A stretch of DNA of 64,000 bases. Origin: Telluria mixta (GTDB lineage Bacteria; Pseudomonadota; Gammaproteobacteria; Burkholderiales; Burkholderiaceae_D). The position numbers and the translations under genes are program-made. The notes under the pieces are model-generated. The model had not been told where the DNA came from and did no database searches. It saw only the letters and a program-made list of their open reading frames with translations. Position 1 is the first letter of the stretch. The number at the start of each line of letters is the position of its first letter. This document shows, piece after piece, positions 25,999 through 35,304 of the stretch. The stretch covers positions 1,302,001 through 1,366,000 of the forward strand of contig NZ_CP119520.1 of NCBI RefSeq assembly GCF_029223865.1, written 5' to 3'.

Positions 25999-26490
25999 CT
26001 ACCGTGGCGCGCGAAAATCGTTTTCGATCCAGGTGGACGCCGACGACGGCGACAACTTGAAATCGGGACGCACGCGCACCTGCGCCACGCGCTCGCCCAT
26101 CTGGTCGAACGCGCTCAGCAGCGCATACGGATTGTCCTCGTCCGGCACGATGTCCAGGGTCACCTTCAGCTCGCCGTCGGCCGTGGAGACGACAGTGCTC
26201 TTGTGCAATTGCGCGTGCAATTGCTGCTCGTGGCGGCGGATCACTTCGGACGCCGTCTTGACGAGCGTGTGAAAGGCCGGCGTGTCGAGCGGCTTCGGGT
26301 TTTTCTTGTCGCGGCCCATGGTCCAGGGGCCGACGAGGGCCGGTTCGGATTCGCCGTCCTTGTACATGGCCACGGCCCAGCCGTCGTCGTCTTCGTTCTT
26401 GATGACGCGCGCGGTCCAGCCGTTGCCCTGCCACAGACGGGGCTCCTGCACGGGAGCATCATCGTCGTGGTCTGGGAATTCGTCGTTCAT
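25999..26490 (-). CDS. Hypothetical acidic cytoplasmic protein
   Basis: 163 residues, acidic N-terminus (DEFPDHDDD), no signal peptide or membrane segment. A central WTARVIKNEDDDGWAVAMYKDGE section and GPWTMGRDKKNPKPLD look like a compact beta domain. No family recognised. The frame has good third-position GC and few alternatives, so the gene is probably real. Confidence 0.6.
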   Translation of the reverse strand: MNDEFPDHDDDAPVQEPRLWQGNGWTARVIKNEDDDGWAVAMYKDGESEPALVGPWTMGRDKKNPKPLDTPAFHTLVKTASEVIRRHEQQLHAQLHKSTVVSTADGELKVTLDIVPDEDNPYALLSAFDQMGERVAQVRVRPDFKLSPSSASTWIENDFRAPR

Positions 26491-26577
26491 GCTTGCTTTC
26501 TCGGTGGTGCGGGCTTACGCCCAAAAGCAAGATCATAGGCGTTCACGGCGCACTGGACAAGCGCCGCTTCCGTACCG

Positions 26578-26772
26578 CTAGATGATGCGCAGGTCGGGGC
26601 CGCGCGGCGGCATGATGGGTGGGCCGGGCGGCGTGTTGCGCGGGTCGATCGCCGGCGAGGGGATCTGGCTTTTGAACGGGTTGATAATGATTGGTGGAAT
26701 CGCCGGCGGTGCCGAGGGCGGGTTCTTGTGGCCGGCCGCATACTGACTGCGGTAACTCAAAACACATTGCAT
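26578..26772 (-). CDS. Small proline-rich protein
   Basis: 64 residues, about one quarter proline, with NPPSAPPAIPPIIINPF in the middle. A strong ribosome binding site (AGGAGG at 26779-26784, six bases from the ATG) is the main support. It resembles in style the 62-residue protein at 45857-46045. Function unknown. Confidence 0.5.
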   Translation of the reverse strand: MQCVLSYRSQYAAGHKNPPSAPPAIPPIIINPFKSQIPSPAIDPRNTPPGPPIMPPRGPDLRII

Positions 26773-26856
26773 AAGATGCCTCCTGCAACAGAGCAGGCTG
26801 TCAGTATAGACCGCGAGTCCAGCATTGCAAGGCTTGATTTCCGGCCACTTTTTTCC

Positions 26857-28083
26857 TTACTGCAGCGTGCGGTCGAGCAGTTCGACCCAGTGTTCCACCG
26901 GCACGTCCGTTCCCGATTGCAGGTGCGTGATGCAGCCGATGTTGGCGGACACGATGCGCTCCGGTGCCGTCGCTTCGAGCCGCGCCAGCTTGTCGTCGCG
27001 CAGGCGCAGCGAGACCTCCTTGTGCAGCACCGAGTACGTGCCGGCCGAGCCGCAGCACAGATGGCTGTCCGCGCACAGCCGCACGTCGACGCCGGCCGCG
27101 CGCAGCAAGTCCTCGACCTTGCCGCGGATTTTCTGGCCATGCTGCAAGGTGCACGGCGGATGGTACGCGACACGCTCGCCCTGCCCTCTTGTCCCCAGCT
27201 TTGCGCGCAAGCGTTCCTCGAATTGCGGCAGCACTTCGCTGACGTCCTTCGCCACGGCCGAGACGCGCGCCGCCTTGGCTGCATACGCCGGATCGTCGGC
27301 CAGCGCATGGCCGTATTCCTTGATCATCGCGCCGCAACCGGATGCGTTGATCAGGATGGTGTCGATGCCCTGCTCGAGATACGGCCACCACGCGTCGATG
27401 TTGCGCCGCATGTCGGCACGGCCGCCGTCCGCATCGTTCATGTGCCAGCGGATGGCGCCGCAGCATCCTGCCCGGTTGGCCGCGACCAGCTGCACGCCGA
27501 CGGCATCGAACACGCGCGCCGTCGCCGCATTGATGTTCGGCGACATCGCCGGCTGCACGCAGCCTTCCAGGAACAGCATCTTGTGCGCGTGCGCCGTGCG
27601 CGGCCAGACGCCTGCGCTTTGGCGCGCGGGCACCTTGTCCTTCAACGCCTGCGGCAGCAGCGGCCGCACCGCCTGCCCCGCCTTCATCGCCGGCGTGAAC
27701 AGCCAACGCCGCGGCAGCGTTTCCTTCAGCAGCGTACGCAGCATGCGCTGGCGCGCGGGCCGCGCCACCTGCTGCTCGACGACGCGCCGGCCGATGTCGG
27801 CCAGCCGTCCGTACTGCACGCCGGACGGACAGGTCGATTCGCAGTTGCGGCACGTGAGGCAGTGGTCCAGGTGCGCCTGGGTTTTATCCGTGGCGGGACG
27901 GCCTTCGAGCACCTGCTTGATCAGGTAGATGCGGCCGCGCGGGCCTTCCAGCTCGTCGCCGGACAGTTGATAGGTCGGGCACGTGGCGGTACAGAAGCCG
28001 CAATGCACGCATTTGCGCAGGATCGCGTCGGCCTCGTCGCCGTCGCGCGTGCCCCGGATGAAATCGGCGAGATTGGTTTGCAC
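26857..28083 (-). CDS. glcF: Glycolate/D-lactate oxidase iron-sulfur subunit GlcF
   Basis: 408 residues. Two [4Fe-4S] motifs, CVHCGFCTATCP and CLTCRNCESTCP, are followed by two CCG domains with AGCCGAIRWH and LCCGSAGTYS. It passes electrons from the flavin subunits to the membrane quinone pool. The start is a GTG at 28083 immediately after the glcE stop; the longer open frame upstream overlaps glcE. Last gene of the lactate/glycolate operon. Confidence 0.9.
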   Translation of the reverse strand: MQTNLADFIRGTRDGDEADAILRKCVHCGFCTATCPTYQLSGDELEGPRGRIYLIKQVLEGRPATDKTQAHLDHCLTCRNCESTCPSGVQYGRLADIGRRVVEQQVARPARQRMLRTLLKETLPRRWLFTPAMKAGQAVRPLLPQALKDKVPARQSAGVWPRTAHAHKMLFLEGCVQPAMSPNINAATARVFDAVGVQLVAANRAGCCGAIRWHMNDADGGRADMRRNIDAWWPYLEQGIDTILINASGCGAMIKEYGHALADDPAYAAKAARVSAVAKDVSEVLPQFEERLRAKLGTRGQGERVAYHPPCTLQHGQKIRGKVEDLLRAAGVDVRLCADSHLCCGSAGTYSVLHKEVSLRLRDDKLARLEATAPERIVSANIGCITHLQSGTDVPVEHWVELLDRTLQ

Positions 28084-28085
28084 GG

Positions 28086-29156
28086 CTAGAATTCCTTGTA
28101 CATGCGGCCGCGGTTGAAGACCCCGGCCGGGTCGAACACATTTTTCAGTTGTCGGTGGATCGCGAGCACGGCGGGCGCCAGCGGCTGGAATACGCCGACA
28201 CGCCCATTGCCGCCGCGGAACAGCGTCGCGTGGCCGCCGGCCTTGCTCGCGGCCGCGCGCACGGTGGCCGCATCCGCATCGCTGCGAAGCCAGCGCTGCG
28301 CACCGCCCCATTCGATCAGTTGCGTACCTTGCAGCGCCAGCGGCGGCGCAAGAGGTGGCGCAACCGTCGGCAGCGACAGGCGCCACAGGCTGCCGGCATC
28401 CTTGAAGAACGCGGTGTCATGCTCGCGCAGCGCGCGCCACCAGCCGTCGGCATCGTCCAGCAGCTCGCCACCGATGCGCTTGCGCGCCGCGTCGACGGCC
28501 GACCGCGCGCCGGACAGGCGCACCGTCAGCACGCCGTCGTGCCAGCTGGAGGCCGAGACGGGCAGCGGCTGCCCGCCCCACTCGTTCAGCCGGCGCAGCG
28601 CCTCGTCGTCGTTCATGTGCAGTTGCACGGTGCATTCGGCGACGGGCTGCGGCAACACTTTTAGGGAGACTTCCGCGATCAGGCCGAACACGCCCAGCGA
28701 GCCGGCCAGCAGGCGCGAGACGTCATAGCCGGCCACGTTCTTCATCACCTTGCCGCCGAAGTGCAGCGTCTCTCCTTTCCCGTCCACCAGCACGGCCCCG
28801 AGCACGAAATCGCGCACGGCGCCCGCGGCCTGGCGGCGCGGCCCGGAGAGTCCCGCGGCGACCGTACCGCCGATCGTCGCACCGGGACCGAAATGCGGCG
28901 GCTCGAACGCGAGCATCTGGCCATGTTCCGCCAGGTGCGCCTCGATCTCGGCCAGCGGCGTGCCGCAGCGGGCCGTGATCACGAGCTCCGTCGGCTCATA
29001 GTCCGTGATGCCGCGATAAGCCGTCGTGTCGAGCACCGTGCCCTGCACGTCCTGCCCGTACCAGTCCTTGCTGCCGCCGCCGCGGATGCACAGCGGGGTC
29101 CTGGAACCGGTGGCGTGGCCGATCCTGTCGGCGAAATCTTGTAAGGTCGTATCCAT
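28086..29156 (-). CDS. glcE: Glycolate/D-lactate oxidase FAD-binding subunit GlcE
   Basis: 356 residues of FAD_binding_4 type: CIRGGGSKDWYG, then FGPGATIGGTVAAGLSGPRR, and GGKVMKNVAGYDVSRLLAGS. It is the smaller flavin subunit of the GlcDEF complex. The start at 29156 lies two bases from the glcD stop. Confidence 0.9.
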   Translation of the reverse strand: MDTTLQDFADRIGHATGSRTPLCIRGGGSKDWYGQDVQGTVLDTTAYRGITDYEPTELVITARCGTPLAEIEAHLAEHGQMLAFEPPHFGPGATIGGTVAAGLSGPRRQAAGAVRDFVLGAVLVDGKGETLHFGGKVMKNVAGYDVSRLLAGSLGVFGLIAEVSLKVLPQPVAECTVQLHMNDDEALRRLNEWGGQPLPVSASSWHDGVLTVRLSGARSAVDAARKRIGGELLDDADGWWRALREHDTAFFKDAGSLWRLSLPTVAPPLAPPLALQGTQLIEWGGAQRWLRSDADAATVRAAASKAGGHATLFRGGNGRVGVFQPLAPAVLAIHRQLKNVFDPAGVFNRGRMYKEF

Positions 29157-29158
29157 CG

Positions 29159-30646
29159 TCAAAAGCGCGGCAGGTTGGAAAACGGCATCCGCCCGTGGCG
29201 CACGTGCATGCGGCCGTATTCGGCGCAGCGGTGCAGGGTCGGAATGGCCTTGTCGGGATTGAGGATGCCGGCGGGATCGAAGGCGCGTTTCACGGCCAGG
29301 AATGCATCCAGCTCGGCGCGCGAGAACTGCACGCACATCGAATTGATCTTCTCGATGCCGACGCCGTGTTCCCCCGTGATCGTGCCGCCGACTTCGACGC
29401 ACAGTTCGAGGATGTCGGCGCCGAACTGCTCCGCGCGGTGGAATTCGCCCGGCACGTTCGCGTCGAACATGATCAACGGGTGCAGGTTGCCGTCGCCGGC
29501 GTGGAACACGTTCGCGCAGCGCAGGCCGTACTTCTGTTCCATCGCCTCGATCCGCTGCAGCACGTGGGCGAGGTGCTTGCGCGGGATCGTGCCGTCCATG
29601 CAGTAATAGTCCGGCGAAATGCGGCCGACGGCCGGGAACGCGTTCTTGCGGCCGGACCAGAAGCGCAGGCGTTCCGCCTCGTCCCGCGACACGGCCAGCG
29701 CCGTCGCGCCGCACTCGCTCAGCACCTCGCTCATGCGCGCGATCTCTTCCTCGACCTCTTCGGGTATGCCGTCGGATTCGCACAGCAGCACCGCGGCGGC
29801 CCGCGTGTCGTAACCGGCATGCACGAATTCCTCGGCGACCTGCGTCGACAGCCGGTCCATCATTTCCAGGCCGGCCGGGATGATGCCGGCCGCGATCACG
29901 TTGGCCACCGCATCGCCGGCCTTCACGATGTCGTCGAACGACGCCATCACCACGCGTGCCACGCGCGGCTTCGGCACCAGCTTGACGGTCACTTCGGTCA
30001 CGACGCCGAGCATGCCTTCCGACCCGATGGCGACCGCCAGCAGGTCGAGCCCCGGCCCGTCCAGCGCCTCGCTGCCCAGTTCGACGATCTCGCCCTCCGT
30101 CGTCACCATCCGCACGCGCAGCACGTTGTGCACGGTGAGGCCGTATTTCAGGCAGTGCACGCCGCCGGAATTCTCGGCGACGTTGCCGCCGATCGTGCAG
30201 GCGATCTGCGACGACGGATCAGGCGCGTAATACAGCCCGTGCGGCGCGGCCGCTTCCGAGATCGCGAGATTGCGCACGCCCGGCTGCACGACGGCCGTGC
30301 GGGCATACGGATCGAGCTTGACGATCCTGTTCAGGCGCGCCGTCGACAGCACGACGCCGCCGGCGATCGGCATGGCGCCGCCGGAGAGGCCGGTGCCGGC
30401 ACCGCGCGGCACGATCGGCAGGTTCAATTGCCGGCACACGGCGATGGCGGCCATGATCTGCGCCTCGTTCTCCGGCAGCAGCACGATCATCGGCATCTGG
30501 CGGTAGGCGGCGAGGCCGTCGCATTCGTACGGACGCGTTTCCTCATCGTTGGCGAGGAGGCACCGGTCGGGCAGCACGGCGCGCAGCGCGGCGACGGCTT
30601 CGCGCCGGCTGACGGCCTGGGTTTCGGGAGAGATGGAAGCATTCAT
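29159..30646 (-). CDS. glcD: Glycolate/D-lactate oxidase catalytic subunit GlcD
   Basis: 495 residues. The FAD domain has PRGAGTGLSGGAMPI and IACTIGGNVAENSGG, and the C-terminal cap has HAGDGNLHPLI and GEHGVGIEK, all typical of GlcD and D-lactate dehydrogenases. It oxidises D-2-hydroxy acids. The ATG overlaps the lctP stop (ATGA). With a lactate permease in front, D-lactate is the more likely physiological substrate than glycolate. Confidence 0.9.
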   Translation of the reverse strand: MNASISPETQAVSRREAVAALRAVLPDRCLLANDEETRPYECDGLAAYRQMPMIVLLPENEAQIMAAIAVCRQLNLPIVPRGAGTGLSGGAMPIAGGVVLSTARLNRIVKLDPYARTAVVQPGVRNLAISEAAAPHGLYYAPDPSSQIACTIGGNVAENSGGVHCLKYGLTVHNVLRVRMVTTEGEIVELGSEALDGPGLDLLAVAIGSEGMLGVVTEVTVKLVPKPRVARVVMASFDDIVKAGDAVANVIAAGIIPAGLEMMDRLSTQVAEEFVHAGYDTRAAAVLLCESDGIPEEVEEEIARMSEVLSECGATALAVSRDEAERLRFWSGRKNAFPAVGRISPDYYCMDGTIPRKHLAHVLQRIEAMEQKYGLRCANVFHAGDGNLHPLIMFDANVPGEFHRAEQFGADILELCVEVGGTITGEHGVGIEKINSMCVQFSRAELDAFLAVKRAFDPAGILNPDKAIPTLHRCAEYGRMHVRHGRMPFSNLPRF

Positions 30647-32301
30647 CGGATCACCAGCAACGTGAACGGCCACACATACGCCTGCAGCGTGACCATGACA
30701 CCGACCAGCACGGCCAGTGCGAGAGAGTGGAAGAAGACGAAGCGCAGGATGTCGCCTTCGTGGTTGATCCAGCGCGTGGCCGTGGAGGCGACGACGATGG
30801 ACTGGGCATCGATCATCTTGCCCATGACGCCGCCGGAACTGTTCGCGGCGCCCATCAGGTTCGGGGCCAGGCCGAGCTGCTCCGCCGCGACCTTCTGCAT
30901 GCCGCCGAACAGCACGTTCGACGCGGTGTCGGAGCCCGTCATCGCCACGCCGAGCCAGCCCATGAGGGTGCCGAAGAACGGATACAGCGCGCCCGTGTTG
31001 GCGAAGGCGAGGCCCAAGGTCGTGTCGGTGCCGGAGTAGCGCGTGAGCGTGCCCAGCGCCAGCATCAGCACGATGGTCAGCAGCGAGTAGCGCACGAGCC
31101 ACAGGGTGCGGAAGAACGTGCGCACGATCGCACCCAGGCTGTAGTGCATGAACAGCGCGCCGACGATGGCCGACAGCAGGATGCCGGTGCCCGTCGCCGA
31201 CAACAGGTTGAACACATAGATCGCGGATTCAGGCTCGGCGTGCGGCACCACCGGCGGCACGCGCATGACCGCGTTATGCAGGCCATCCATCGGGAACTTC
31301 GGCGCGAACAGGGTATTGAAATACGCCTTCACCGGCGGCAGGCCCCAGATGAAGACGAACACGGTCAAGATGAGCCACGGCGTCCAGGCGCGCACGATCT
31401 CCGCCCGCGAATACCGTTCGGCGCTCTCGGCGCGCCGGGGCGCGGTCTCCGTCTCGCGGCCCTTCAGGCTGGCCGACGTCCACACGGTCTTCGGCTGCCA
31501 CACGCGCAGGAACAGGATCAGCGACGCCATCGACACGAGCGCGGCGATGATGTCCACCAGTTCCGGACCGATGAAGTTCGACACGAGGTATTGCGGGATC
31601 GCGAACGACAGGCCCGTCACGAGGATCGCGGGCCAGATGTCCCACATCGCCTTGCGGCCGGCGAACGCCCAGATCAGCCAGAACGGCACGAGCAGCGAGA
31701 AGAACGGCAACTGGCGGCCGATCATGGCCGTCACTTCCATCAGGTCGTAGCCGTGCACCTTGGCCAGCGTGATCACGGGCGAACCGAGCGCGCCGAATGC
31801 GACCGGCGCCGTGTTCGCGATCAGCGACAGGCCGGATGCGGCCAGCGGAGAAAATCCGAGCCCGATCAGGATGCCGGCCGTGACCGCGACCGGCGTGCCG
31901 AAGCCCGCCGCACCCTCGAAGAACGCGCCGAAGCAGAACGCGATCAGCAGCAGTTGCAGGCGGCGGTCGTTCGTGATGCCGGACAGCGAGGCCTGCAGCA
32001 CCTTGAAGCTGCCGTTCTGTTCGCACAGCTGCTGCAGGAAGATGATGTTCAACACGATCCAGCCGATGGGCAGCAGGCCCGTGAAACCGCCGAGCAGCGC
32101 GGCCTTGCCGGCCATGGCGGCCGGCATCGAGTAAGCGAAGACGGCGACGCAGAACGCGGCGACCAGGCCAAGGGCCGCGGCGATGTGTGCCTTGATGTGG
32201 AAGAACCCGAGCGCGGCCAGCATCACCACCACAGGAATCGCGGCCAGCAGGGTCGATAGGGCCATGCTGCCGAACGGATCATAAATCTGTTGCCATACCA
32301 T
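30643..32301 (-). CDS. lctP: L-lactate/glycolate permease, LctP family
   Basis: 552 residues, around a dozen or more hydrophobic helices, beginning MVWQQIYDPFGSMALSTLLA as LctP/LldP/GlcA permeases do, with AFCFGAFFEGAAGFGTPVAV conserved. It imports lactate or glycolate with protons. It sits between lutB and glcD, so a single transcript supplies uptake and both oxidation systems. Confidence 0.92.
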   Translation of the reverse strand: MVWQQIYDPFGSMALSTLLAAIPVVVMLAALGFFHIKAHIAAALGLVAAFCVAVFAYSMPAAMAGKAALLGGFTGLLPIGWIVLNIIFLQQLCEQNGSFKVLQASLSGITNDRRLQLLLIAFCFGAFFEGAAGFGTPVAVTAGILIGLGFSPLAASGLSLIANTAPVAFGALGSPVITLAKVHGYDLMEVTAMIGRQLPFFSLLVPFWLIWAFAGRKAMWDIWPAILVTGLSFAIPQYLVSNFIGPELVDIIAALVSMASLILFLRVWQPKTVWTSASLKGRETETAPRRAESAERYSRAEIVRAWTPWLILTVFVFIWGLPPVKAYFNTLFAPKFPMDGLHNAVMRVPPVVPHAEPESAIYVFNLLSATGTGILLSAIVGALFMHYSLGAIVRTFFRTLWLVRYSLLTIVLMLALGTLTRYSGTDTTLGLAFANTGALYPFFGTLMGWLGVAMTGSDTASNVLFGGMQKVAAEQLGLAPNLMGAANSSGGVMGKMIDAQSIVVASTATRWINHEGDILRFVFFHSLALAVLVGVMVTLQAYVWPFTLLVIR

Positions 32302-32334
32302 CTAAGTCTCCTTGATTGACTGAATTTTTTATAT

Positions 32335-33777
32335 TTAGGGCTGGCCTCGCTCGCGCAGCAGGTCGGCCAGGCTGCGCGGCGCCGGTTTGAGGGGGGTTCG
32401 GTATTTGGTCCAGCCCAGTTGCTGCGTCGGCGCCAGCACACGCAGCCGCGTGGCCGCCCAGCGGAACATCCGGTAGACGCCCGGCCGGGCGAACGCGCCG
32501 CGCCAGAAGCGCCACACGAGGCGTTCGCCGCGGCTGTATTTCGCGCCCTGCCCGCGCAGCGGATGTTCGACCTCGGCGCCGGGATTCCGGTTCGCCTCCG
32601 TGCGCAGGCGCACGAGCAGTTGCGGGATCGGGATGCGCACGGGGCAGACGTCGCCGCACGCGCCGCACAGGCTCGACGCCGTCGCCAGGTCCGCCGTGGA
32701 CTCCAGTCCCAGCAGATGCGGCGACAAAATCGCGCCGATCGGCCCCGGATACGTCGTGCCGTACGCATGCCCGCCGATGCGGCCATAGACGGGGCAATGG
32801 TTCATGCACGCGCCGCAGCGGATGCACTGGAGTGTCGCGCGCAGCTCCTCGTCGGCATAGGCCTGGGTGCGGCCGTTGTCCAGCAGGACGAGGTGCAGTT
32901 CGCGCGGACCGTCCAGTTCACCCGCGCGGCGCGGGCCGGAGATCAGGTTGAAGTACGTGGTGACGGCCTGTCCGGTCGCGGAACGGGTCAGCAGGCTCGC
33001 GAGCGGCACGATGTGTTCCAGCTTTTCCACGACCTTCTCGATGCCCATGATGGCGATGTGCACATCCGGCACGGTGGTCGACAGGCGGCCGTTGCCCTCG
33101 TTCTCCACGAGCCACAGCGTGCCCGTGTCGGCCGCGGCGAAGTTCACGCCCGACAGGCCGATGTCCGCCTCGACGAACGCATTGCGCAGCGTATGGCGTC
33201 CCGTCTGGATCAGGCGGTCGACGTCTTCCGTGTATTCCGTGTCCGGGATGTGCTCGGCGAACAGCGCGCCGATGTCGGCGCGGGTCTTGTGAATCGCCGG
33301 CATCACGATGTGCGACGGCTTTTCGCCCGCCAGCTGGACGATGTACTCGCCCATGTCCGATTCCAGACACGCGATGCCGCGCGCTTCGAGGTAGTGATTG
33401 AGTTCGATCTCCTCGCTCGCCATCGACTTGCCCTTGACGATGTTCTTTGCGCCGCGCGCGGTCGCGATGCCGTGGATGATCGCATTCGCTTCCTCGGGCG
33501 ATGCCGCCCAGTGGACCGTCGCGCCTGCCGCCGTCAGCTTCGCTTCCAGCCGTTCCAGCAGCGCGGGCAGTTGCGCCAGCGCGTTCTTGCGCACCGCTTC
33601 GCCGAGGTCGCGCAGGCGCTGCAGCTCGTCATCGTCGCCGAACTGGCTGCGGCGCTTGTCCTGCAAGAAGGTCATCGCGCCTTTGAAACTCTGGCGCAGC
33701 TGGGCATCGTCCAGCGCGGCGCGGCTGCGTTCGTGGAAATCCTGCGGTGGGACGAACTGCAACGGGGACGTGGTCAT
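32335..33777 (-). CDS. lutB: L-lactate utilization iron-sulfur protein LutB
   Basis: 480 residues. An N-terminal LUD domain with GARGAKNIVKGKSMASEEI-like sequence is followed by two ferredoxin motifs, CIRCGACMNHCPVYG and CGACGDVCP. It is the central electron-transfer subunit of the LutABC L-lactate dehydrogenase. The start overlaps the lutC stop by four bases. Confidence 0.9.
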   Translation of the reverse strand: MTTSPLQFVPPQDFHERSRAALDDAQLRQSFKGAMTFLQDKRRSQFGDDDELQRLRDLGEAVRKNALAQLPALLERLEAKLTAAGATVHWAASPEEANAIIHGIATARGAKNIVKGKSMASEEIELNHYLEARGIACLESDMGEYIVQLAGEKPSHIVMPAIHKTRADIGALFAEHIPDTEYTEDVDRLIQTGRHTLRNAFVEADIGLSGVNFAAADTGTLWLVENEGNGRLSTTVPDVHIAIMGIEKVVEKLEHIVPLASLLTRSATGQAVTTYFNLISGPRRAGELDGPRELHLVLLDNGRTQAYADEELRATLQCIRCGACMNHCPVYGRIGGHAYGTTYPGPIGAILSPHLLGLESTADLATASSLCGACGDVCPVRIPIPQLLVRLRTEANRNPGAEVEHPLRGQGAKYSRGERLVWRFWRGAFARPGVYRMFRWAATRLRVLAPTQQLGWTKYRTPLKPAPRSLADLLRERGQP

Positions 33778-34451
33778 GCCGGCTCTCCGGTAACGATGAC
33801 GACCCACGTCCAGCGCGGACCGTGCGCGCCGAAGGCCAGGGTCTGCTGGATGTCGGACGTGCGGGACGGCCCCGTCGCCAGCACGAGATTGGTCGGCATG
33901 CCGTCCTGCCAGCGCTCCGTGTGCAGCGCCTGGTGCAGGTCGGCGTGCAGGGTGTGCGCGTACACGAGCGCGATGTGCAGCGGCGGCACCAGCGACACGG
34001 TGCGCGGAGAAATCGCATCCGGCGCGAGCACCAGCGTGCCGGTGGCGGCGATGCCGGAACGGGCGACCGTGAACCCCGCGTCGACGGTGCCGAACAGTTC
34101 CGCTTTCCAGTGTTCCAGCGGGCGATCGAACGCGATCGGTTCGACATTCGCCGGCAACGCGGCACGCAGGGCGCGGCCTTCCGGTGTCGCCGCATCGACG
34201 ACGATGCGGCGCACGCCCGCGTCGACGATGCGTTGCGCCAGCAGCGCGGGCCATTCGCCGGCGCCCGCGCACCACGCCTGCGCACGCACGGCCTCCAGCG
34301 CGGCCTGCATGCGCCGCGCGAGGACGTTCTGCGACGTGTCGTCGCGGCGCGTATCGAAGTGCGCGGCGATGCGGCGTTCGAGATCGTTGATGCCGGCACC
34401 GTGCGGCGTGGCAGCGCGCAGGCGGCCCAGGATGCGGTCGCGCGCGTTCAT
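33774..34451 (-). CDS. lutC: L-lactate utilization protein LutC
   Basis: 225 residues, a single LUD (DUF162) domain with GIAATGTLVLAPD, then HIALVYAHTLHADLHQAL and GPSRTSDIQQTLAFGAHGP. It is required for LutABC activity. Here it lies between lutA and lutB, so the order is A-C-B, not the A-B-C of Bacillus. ATGA overlaps on both sides. Confidence 0.9.
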   Translation of the reverse strand: MNARDRILGRLRAATPHGAGINDLERRIAAHFDTRRDDTSQNVLARRMQAALEAVRAQAWCAGAGEWPALLAQRIVDAGVRRIVVDAATPEGRALRAALPANVEPIAFDRPLEHWKAELFGTVDAGFTVARSGIAATGTLVLAPDAISPRTVSLVPPLHIALVYAHTLHADLHQALHTERWQDGMPTNLVLATGPSRTSDIQQTLAFGAHGPRWTWVVIVTGEPA

Positions 34452-35203
34452 GCCTGTTCTCCCACACCGCCAATCCGGCGCCACAGGAAGCTGGCGAGGT
34501 GTTCGACGGCGAGCGGCGCGCCCTGGTGCTGGGCGGCGTGGCCGATGTTGAGCAGGCAGGCGCAATCGGCCGACACGACGCGGCGGCATCCGGTCGCGCG
34601 CATCGACGCGACCTTGTCCGTAACCATCGCGCCGGAAATGTCCGCGTGCTTCACCGCGAACGAACCGCCGAAGCCGCAGCATTCGGATTCGCGCTCGTGC
34701 TCCACGCGCGTCACGCCGGGCACCGCGTCGACCAGCGCGACGCCGTGGGCCCGCGTGCCCATCTCGCGCCGCGCGGAACAGGAGGTGTGCAGGACAACAT
34801 CTTCGGAGACGACCGGCGCTCCGGCCGGCATGGTCCACTCCAGCACGTGCAGCAGGAAGGCGCCGAACTCGTACACGCGCTCCGCCACGGCCTGCGCCTG
34901 TGCGCCGAGCACGGGATCATCGCGAAACAGTTCGGGCCAATGCTTGCGCATCATGCCCGCGCACGAGCCGGAGGGGACGATGATGGGCCAGGGTTCGGGA
35001 AACAGATCCAGCTGGGCGCGGGCGACGGCGCGCGCCTCGTCCGGATTACCGCTGCTCCACGCGGGCTGTCCGCAGCAGCTCTGGCCGCGCGGATAGTGAA
35101 CAGTGACGCCGGCCGCTTCCAGCACGCGCACGGCGTCGAGCCCCGCCTGCGGCATGAACAGGTCGATGACACACGTACCGAACAGATACACGTTGCGAGT
35201 CAT
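34448..35203 (-). CDS. lutA: L-lactate utilization protein LutA
   Basis: 251 residues with two CCG (DUF224) domains, RGQSCCGQPAW and ESECCGFGGSFAVKH, as in LutA/YkgE. First gene of a seven-gene operon. The ATG at 35203 has a GGAGG box eight bases upstream; the longer frame has none. Divergent from the FadR-type regulator, with 101 bases between starts. Confidence 0.9.
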   Translation of the reverse strand: MTRNVYLFGTCVIDLFMPQAGLDAVRVLEAAGVTVHYPRGQSCCGQPAWSSGNPDEARAVARAQLDLFPEPWPIIVPSGSCAGMMRKHWPELFRDDPVLGAQAQAVAERVYEFGAFLLHVLEWTMPAGAPVVSEDVVLHTSCSARREMGTRAHGVALVDAVPGVTRVEHERESECCGFGGSFAVKHADISGAMVTDKVASMRATGCRRVVSADCACLLNIGHAAQHQGAPLAVEHLASFLWRRIGGVGEQA

Positions 35204-35278
35204 GCATTGCCTCCAAGAATTCATTGTCTTTTTTCTTTTGGTCGGCAGATCTTTCCAGTATTCTGAGTGCATCACAAA

Positions 35279-35291
35279 CTGGTTGGGCCAG
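35279..35291. promoter_or_regulatory. Candidate operator in the lutA / regulator divergent region
   Basis: CTGGTTGGGCCAG matches the TGGT-nnn-ACCA form bound by FadR-subfamily regulators such as LldR with one mismatch. It lies between the divergent starts at 35203 and 35305. The same 13 bases recur at 36004-36016, just after the regulator gene. Confidence 0.45.
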
Positions 35292-35304
35292 AGAAGGAGA
35301 AGTC

